A DNA stretch of 64,000 bases from Armillaria gallica. Taxonomy: Eukaryota; Basidiomycota; Agaricomycetes; Agaricales; Physalacriaceae. Below, one piece after another: positions 57,441-64,000 of this stretch. The notes under the pieces are model-generated. The model did no database searches and was not told the origin of the DNA. It saw only the letters and a list, made by a program, of their open reading frames with translations. The stretch spans positions 930,001 through 994,000 of the forward strand of contig JBANDB010000015.1 of NCBI GenBank assembly GCA_037576215.1, written 5' to 3'. The translations under genes and the position numbers were made by a program. Each line of letters begins with the position of its first letter. The stretch's first letter is position 1.

Positions 57441-59588
57441 TCATTCAAATGGCATCGATTCCGCAGGGCGCCATACAACTTCGTCACAGAGGCGGGTAGG
57501 ATCACAAACACCCGAGGACGCGCAGTTCTCTTCAATTTGAGCACCACACTTTGCTGCATACAAATTTAGAGCTTCCCAGTGCTGCGGAAGACAATAGGAC
57601 TCACTCGACAGAGGAACATATTGACCCAGCGACTTCAAAGCACTTACAACAGCTTGTAGAGATGATTTCGTCTGGAAAATTGGATACGTCTCGGATCCGC
57701 CGTGGTGAATATTCCATGTAAATGCCTTCGCAATTGAAGTCCACAGAACCTATGATTCGGTCAGTCAATGAACACAATACCAGCGGTCTACCATACGGAG
57801 AATAATGGGTCCAAATGTTCGTAGGCGTCATCGCTGAGGTCGGAAATAAGAGAGGTGGCGTCCAAAGACGCTTGCAGGGCACCGTCTGGATTGTGGATCC
57901 GATTAATATTGATTGTTGAGACGTAGACAAGGGTGCGAATGAAGAAGACGTCGACATCCAGGGCGGATTTTGAAATGCGAGGCGAGCAATCATGGACTAA
58001 AGGAAGACACGCTTGGATACGCTCTAAAGCGTTCTTGACCGAAGTAAAGTTATGCCAGTATCCCGTGTCATAATCATTGGTATCTAGTTGCCCTAGGGTG
58101 AGATTTTTGTCTGTCAATAAAGTAGGCTATCCGACCTGAAGAAATAAGTGCTGCTTCTTCGTATAGCGCAGCCGCCTTGACTTTCAGAGCCGATATTGAC
58201 GGTAAGGTTATGGTCTCGCCAAACAGGGAAATGGCATCGGCGTTGTCTTGCTGTCACAGGACATGAGCGCTTGTGTTTGCAACAAATAAAAATGAACATA
58301 CGCTTGGAGGTAGAGGCGTTTCAATTCTAACTTTGTGATCACCAGAACCTGATAGTAGACTCGGAAATCCGGTAGCCGCAGACCAGCAAGTATCAACCAT
58401 AAAAATTTGCCAGAACGCCGATATCCTGTCGTTCATGTCCCCACTAGTATGTATCACCAGGTCGTGAAAACCTCCAGAAAATTCTGGGAAGCAAGTTCGA
58501 TGAAGCCCAATGCCCAACGCCAGTTGTGCCCCAGAGACAGAATGTCGATAACCTTCTGCTATTTGCCCGGTAGAGTAGAAATATATGGCCAGAAGTGACG
58601 ACGCTCGAACCAGGTCAACAGTCCTCTCATGTCCCACGAATGTCGATGCAAGGCCATGTAACGCCAGGTTCAAGAAGTAGGTTTCCAAATTTGACAAGTG
58701 TGGGGAGCGTGTGTAGTAACATCCAAGGAAGTACACGGTATTCATGAACGCCGGGTGCCGCTCTGATTCGGTGAGTCCTATGCCACATCCTTCGAAATAA
58801 CACTGGTGTCGATGAGAAAGAAATGACTCGATCCTGCCAATGGTAATCGCTTCATGAGAATCGATCAGACAGTATATTTATCAAGACACTCACAGCATCA
58901 TCTTAACTTGTTGGGGCAACGGATCCCCGGTATTCCATGAATACGAGCAAGGTACGCCAGAGAATATGTAGTCCTCGGGAAGACAAGGCATGATTCGCGG
59001 ACTTGACGAATCCAGGACATCTAAAGCCGCAGTGCTCATCTCACCATACGACAAGAACTCTACGGCGGAAGACGAGGGTGATTCTGAAAGCGAGCTTGAA
59101 GAAGAGGAAGCAGAGGGTGTGGTGAAGATAGATGTGAGGGTAGATGTTTCAACCGGCTGTGGCTCCATGAGAAATGAGGGAAAGGTGCTGGAGAGGACAC
59201 TTCAGAGCACTGAATCTGGTGTTACGAATCAACGGTGTCACCTTGTGGTTTCCAACTCAAATAGACGCTGCCCCAGTACTGAAGCATTTTCTCGCAATTG
59301 TCTTTTCCGTTTCAGGTCAGTGTATTGACATTCGTCTTCTCGATTTGTTTTGATGCACTGGTGACACACTGGGTGAGTACCGTCACATCTCTGGGTATGA
59401 AAACCGAGTCAGTCAGCTTGCACGAATTCTTGGGATGTTATAGAATACATACGGACTTGCGTTTTCTATGGGATGAGAAGCTTTAGTCACCACCTTAAAC
59501 CATAATGCTAAACAAAGGCTTACCTGCAAGCAAGGCAGGCAGTACCCCTGCGTAGAGGAGGTGCATTTTTGCGGGGCGCTGAGGACAT
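57441..59588 (-). CDS. Zn(II)2Cys6 fungal-specific transcription factor, about 596 aa
   Basis: Proposed exons: 59588-59524, 59465-59453, 59390-59242, 59187-58894, 58833-58302, 58250-58136, 58110-57797 and 57749-57441. The binuclear zinc cluster is assembled from the first three exons: RRGTACLACRKRKSRCDG then THPVCHQCIKTNREDEC. Exon 2 is a 13-nt micro-exon encoding the KRKS core. The middle part matches the fungal_trans dimerisation/regulatory domain (QLALGIGLHRTCFPEF, ISAFWQIFMVDTCWSAATGFP). The junction at 58111-58135 would be a GT-AG intron of only 25 nt; a one-base frameshift is the alternative, so that spot is doubtful. The protein would be a nuclear regulator, possibly of the neighbouring hydrolase gene. 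Confidence 0.78.
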
Positions 59589-60411
59589 GGCTGTGTTTGT
59601 GAGGGGGATAATGAGCAGCAATAGCACCTGAACGACCCGACATCTTATATTCTGAGTTAGGGCTGGGTAGATTGCTCACTTCTTGCCGGAACAACCAGTG
59701 ACCCGACGTTTCCAGGTTCGTAGCACGTTGTCTGATGAAGATGTGTTTCATGCGCCGAGAGTGTATGAACATTGATGATTTGCAACGGTATACGGTCATC
59801 AGGTACAGCACACGGAAGAGGATCTACAAGGAATTATCTTTCTGAGATTGGTTGCCCTTGCGACTTGCAAAATCAGTGATGAGCAGTAAAATAACTCAGT
59901 GCTCACCTTTACTATGCGAACTAGGGGGAAAATCGGAGTCTCTCAATGAAAAGAGCGATATCCGGGAAATAAGTATCAGATTAGTGTAAATATTTTTCTG
60001 CGGGCATGAGCAATAAACATTGAACGGGATAAGCGAGAGGAAAATGAATGGAACATGATCAGGTCCAACCTGAGTCCCGGTATAGCCTGCGTATAGGCGG
60101 GTGTTTAATCCATCACTGTTGAACAACCATCAGTGATGTTGCAAACTAGATGGTGGCTCAAATAGACAGTCCTCCACTGAAATAGTTAGTACTATAGTAA
60201 CGTGTGGAAGCGTCTCATCCGAGCCACCGAGATTAACGGTTACTAAAAAGTACTTTATTAGCCGAGCGCGAATTGGGGAACTCGGACGCTCTGAAACTTT
60301 CTCGCACTGGAACTGGCGGGATCAGAGAGTGGTATAATAGGAAACTCGTCAAATGACACAGCAATTCAGGATGTCGGACCGTCTAGCAACCGTCTAGATT
60401 TCAGCTTCAGA
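59589..60411. other. Promoter of the Zn2Cys6 gene and 3' side of the hydrolase gene
   Basis: No further coding sequence recognised. Confidence 0.5.
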
Positions 60412-62728
60412 TCAGACCTTGTGAAACCAAACCTCTGCACGGTCTTGAGCAGTTCCACCCTTTCTCGTGCCTGCTTCGGCACCTGCTCCCCATATCCCAC
60501 CTGTCAGTCCAAACCCGCTAATTGAGCGCTGGCTTTTCTCCTGGCGAAAGGAAAATTCTGCCGTCACGATGGTACCTTCACGTACCTCTGCTGTCCAGAA
60601 CGGTTGGGTATCGTTAATTGTGTGCTGCAATATCGGATAAGGAATTATACACAAGAAAAGCAATTGACAAATGCGCACTCTGCTTTCGAGAGTGCTGACA
60701 TTGAACAGATTCTCGTCAAAATGAGTCAGCATGATATGGGTAGACCAAGCCTTATCCCATTTTGCTAGGAGGGTTGGGACGGAGGTATCAATAGTACCTG
60801 GGAGTGTCGTCCATGAATCGTCGCATGGTGATGGAATGTCCGATGTTGACTTGTTCTTGAAAATGAAACAGAAGTTGACTGTACCGTAGCCCGGATTCTC
60901 GTAGGGTCCGCTGAGCGCTTCGAATGATACCGACGGTGGTCGCGGGTTAGACGGCCTTGGATGAGAGTCGCGGGAAAGCGCCCAATATTGCCTTGTGACT
61001 TCAGATTTCATTCTGTCAATTGACCCTGAGCATTGAGAATGATGATAACTTGACGAGGGACTGACTTAGTGTTCCAATCGATAGGAGGTAAGCCCAAGGC
61101 AGTATCAACGAGATACCACTTGATGATCTCATGGAGCATCCCCCCATATTCGTTGTCATTTGAGAATACGGCAATACCCAAATCGTTGGACGGAAATCGA
61201 GAAATCTGGGTCATGAAGCCTATAAGTGATGGGAAGTCAGCATTCATTTTAATACTTTTGGGCAATCGGTTTACCTGTGGTAGATCCGCCATGCTGCCAA
61301 GTCAATGTTCATTCAAAGAGCATGCTGTAGACGATTCAGTGGCTTGCCTCTATGATCTCTGTGGGGTATGACCGTCAATTTGCTGTGTTCGTAGACGACG
61401 ACACAGTACATACCATGTCCTCTATATGTATAGCGAAATTGAGCACCACCATAAACCATGGGCGAGAGCTCAGGGTACAAGCTAAATCAGTGTTAGAGAA
61501 CATCGTGCGAAATATTAGTCACAAACGCGAAGCCCGCTTGAACTGTCTTTCCAGTGGCAACTTTCTGTATGACATCAGGTGGAATGACACTGTCGTTCGT
61601 GACGGGATTTCGTCCACCGTCAAGCAAAGCCTGGAGCCAGGTTGCCTAACGTGAAATGAGCATGCCAAGACAAGATGAAGGAGTAGAAATATTCCTGACG
61701 GCATCTTTAGCACTACTAATGACGCCTCCAGCGCCGGATTTGTCTGGGTACGCATGAGTGACAATCTCCGATAAGGCTGCGCAGTAAACCTTACAGTTCC
61801 CATCCTCGCCACCCGCCAAGAACCAGTTAGGATGCCGCATGGCTCTTGGGGTTCCCATGCCGAATAAGTTCTCGGTTTTGTTAACGCCATCTCGCGCCAT
61901 ACCCTGTGCTAAATTGCCGCTTGCTTGAGCGACGTCCACGGAATAAGTAGTCGAAGTAAGTCCTAGTGGTTCAAAGATGTGCTCCTTAACATAGCGGGCA
62001 AAGGGTGGCTTGTGCGGAAGAAGAATTTCGGGCAGATAGGATAAGAGCATGTACATGTTGTTGTTGTACTGATAGATATCCCGGAACTCGGCAGATGGTT
62101 CAAGATGTTTGAGTCTGTTGAGCTGGTGAACTTTTTCAGTTCGTCTGCCAAGTAAGTCAGACTTACAACCTACGATAGAGGTAACATTATCTGTTCTTCC
62201 GTACATAAGATCATGGCGGGGAAGCCCAGTACGGTGGCTCATAATGTCGGTTATGGTGCTCTGAGACGACGCAATAGGATCCTTTAACTCCCACTCAGGA
62301 ACAACAGACGCTATCTTTGTGTCCCAGGAGATACGACGTGGTAGGCTTTCGTTGGAGATCAAGAGACCGGTAGCGATAATATTGAATAGCTTTTTATCTA
62401 AGTTAGAAACATTCTGTACCCGACATAATATTCAACTTGCCTTTGAATTTGACGCGATGCAGAATAAAGAGTCTCCGGTCATTTTCCGACCATCAGTTGA
62501 AGCATTTCCGTATCCCTTGGTCTCCACGGTCCAGGTACCATCACTGTGTTTTTTCACGACAGCGACGCTGACGCCGCCCGGTGTGTTCCATTCTGCTAAA
62601 ATATCGCTGATAAACGCGTCAACGTGGGGGGAAAGCACCGGGTTTCGCGTCAGACCGAGTACAGCTTGTTCTGCTGATGCCAATGCACACAAATATACCA
62701 GAAAGAAAGCCACTAAGCCGCCAACCAT
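60412..62728 (-). CDS. Secreted beta-lactamase-like (class C) serine hydrolase
   Basis: A signal peptide opens the protein (MVGGLVAFFLVYLCALASA), so I start at 62728 rather than at the in-frame ATG 33 codons upstream. The SxxK nucleophile motif is SLFCIASNSK. It joins LFNIIATGLLISN through an intron with a GC donor (62440-62390; AAG followed by GCAAGT). The YxN motif is in DIYQYNNNMYMLLSYLPE and the third motif is HGGSTTGFMTQISRFP. A C-terminal extension (FEALSGPYENPGYG, FWTAEVREGTIVTAEFSF) ends at 60412. Such beta-lactamase/transpeptidase-fold proteins in fungi act as esterases, peptidases or lactone hydrolases; the substrate is unknown. About eight exons are needed. The junctions near 61440-61520 and 61290-61420 rest on weaker donors, so the exact length is uncertain. 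Confidence 0.83.
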
Positions 62729-63738
62729 AGCAATGCCACAGAAATGCTCGTTATCGGAGGGGGGAAAGCAAAGTCGGAGATTGCCGCGCTGATGGAATGT
62801 TGCTGACTTCAGCGCCAAGAGAATCATCACCGACTCGGGATAAGATCAGAACTATGATGAGAGATGGGAAAAGCTCAAGTTGTCATACGAACATAGACGC
62901 GGGTTGAACATGATCCTGTGCATCATGTTTAAACGTTTCACTCTTTCTCTCTTACTCCAATATGCATCCCCGTTTACCCTTCCTGCTGCATTGATGATGG
63001 ACTCTGATCAAACTCTGCGCCACTAAAGATATCGTGGCGAAGTGGCGTACGTGCCTTATACATAAGCGAGTAATGAACGGGAATATGTGAGGCAGTCCCG
63101 ACATCAATACGACATGGTACAGACCGTACAGTAGGGTAAGTTCGTATGAATCGACAAAGCAGTGCAAAATGGAAGGTATCCAGCGGGTCAGATACTGAAG
63201 TAACCAAAGAGAATCCTAATATTTTTGATGACAGATAACCCTTGATAACCCTAGATAACCTCAGTCGGACTCGGTGTCAATGAAAAAATCAGGTACGAGG
63301 AAGAAGAATGTCGCCTTCTCTTGCCCATTTACATCGAAGCGGCCGTTGCCGGATTTACCTTATCAAAGCGAAGCTCCCGGACAAATTTCAAATTCATTGG
63401 TTGATTAACCGACGCGACAGCGGGATTTTACCTGGAAAAACAGTATTGTAGCGTGATAGTTGAGAGGTAAATTTTTCTTCTTTGTTATGTGTCTTATAAT
63501 GAGCATCTCGAATCATCAAGGTGTGTCGATTACGTGGCTCTTTGTCCATGATATATGTTCCATGCACTAACGAGCCCTCCGCCCAGCATATTCCGGGACA
63601 TCTTTGGGCCATCTTTGATGTTCACGTATGCAATATTCGTGATTTCAGTCCGCTTGTCTCGTACTGCCGGGTTCTCCGTGTGGGCTATATAAATACCAGG
63701 AATTTTTTTCATGTTCCTTGCTCTCCTTGTTCCCTACA
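62729..63738. other. Divergent intergenic region
   Basis: Separates the hydrolase (-) and the MFS-like gene (+). No coding sequence recognised. It could hold shared regulatory sites, but I did not find a clear CGG inverted-pair site. Confidence 0.4.
63686..63694 (+). promoter_or_regulatory. Putative TATA box of the MFS-like gene
   Basis: TATATAAAT lies 45 bases upstream of the ATG at 63739, followed by a CT-rich stretch (ttgctctccttgttcc) typical of a transcription start. Confidence 0.45.
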
Positions 63739-64000
63739 ATGCCTTCCGAACCATTAGAGGCCGAATTCATTTCCCCCCCTGCGCTCACCCAAGCTCAGGA
63801 GGAAGAATTTCGTCAACTGGATCTCGAGGGCCCTATCTCTCTTACTAGAACAGCGACAGCTGTTAGTGGAGCCGCCCCCGACCTAGCCGAGTTGGAAAGA
63901 GGGTTCACTCGCGATGGTATACACGTCGTGACATTCGAGAAGGGAAAAAACGAAGATCCACGAGAGTTTGGACGAGCGATGAAGTGGTACGTTTGTTATC
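63739..64000 (+). CDS. Probable MFS transporter, 5' part only
   Basis: Exon 1 runs from ATG 63739 (MPSEPLEAEFIS) to a GT donor after 63986 (TGGTACGT), and the gene leaves the window. The visible 82 residues are a hydrophilic N-terminus ending IHVVTFEKGKNEDPREFGRAMKW. This resembles the segment just before the first membrane helix of fungal drug:H+ antiporter-type MFS proteins (usual form FEENDPxxPRNWS..KKW). No membrane segment is visible yet, so the family call is provisional. Confidence 0.5.
   Translation, partial: MPSEPLEAEFISPPALTQAQEEEFRQLDLEGPISLTRTATAVSGAAPDLAELERGFTRDGIHVVTFEKGKNEDPREFGRAMKWYVCY

Noticed and set aside
61487..61495. In-frame TAA and TGA in the beta-lactamase-like gene
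   Set aside because: An intron from a GTTTGT donor to TTTAG removes both and joins AGFA to LYPELSPMVYGG in phase, so the gene need not be broken.

Overview
This is a nuclear segment of a filamentous basidiomycete, most likely an Agaricomycete. Genes are cut by many 40-60 nt introns with short GTNNGT-like donors and CTRAY-like branch sites. The families seen (F-box/LRR proteins with the CGLRAVPSQ-type N-terminus, GT90/CAP10, FAS1, NPR3, a Clr4/SUV39-type methyltransferase, Zn2Cys6 and HMG-box factors) are typical of that group. All gene models were built by hand from reading frame, splice signals and family knowledge; no alignment or RNA evidence was available. Exon phases close for the models where exon coordinates are listed.

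Left part (1-24.7 kb) is gene dense. It holds an F-box protein (-), a MITE-like inverted-repeat element, a type II haloacid dehalogenase-like HAD hydrolase (+), a GT90 glycosyltransferase (-), a zf-4CXXC_R1 nuclear protein (+), a coiled-coil protein with an HPD-containing C-terminus (+), the GATOR1/SEACIT subunit NPR3 (+), a chromodomain-SET H3K9 methyltransferase with a 7-nt micro-exon (-), and a second coiled-coil/HPD paralogue that also carries an RRM-like segment (-).

Middle part (25-43 kb) mixes live and dead genes: a decayed GH31 alpha-glucosidase, a pyridoxamine-phosphate-oxidase-fold protein with a tail anchor, an HMG-box gene with an apparent one-base frameshift, a spliced 60-residue protein, an intact and a broken F-box gene head to head, a Gfo/Idh/MocA (dihydrodiol or xylose dehydrogenase-like) oxidoreductase, and a uridine phosphorylase with two GC-AG introns.

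Right part (43-64 kb) is gene poor apart from a second, intact HMG-box gene at 48.7 kb. A minus-strand run follows: FAS1 GPI protein, Zn2Cys6 regulator with a 13-nt micro-exon, and a secreted class-C beta-lactamase-like serine hydrolase. The start of a probable MFS transporter lies at the right edge. The regulator, hydrolase and transporter could form a small co-regulated unit, but that is only inference.

No CRISPR, rRNA or convincing tRNA was found, and no clearly new multi-gene system. The most unusual points are the HPD/coiled-coil paralogue pair, the micro-exons, an apparent excess of GC-AG introns, and the small spliced protein.
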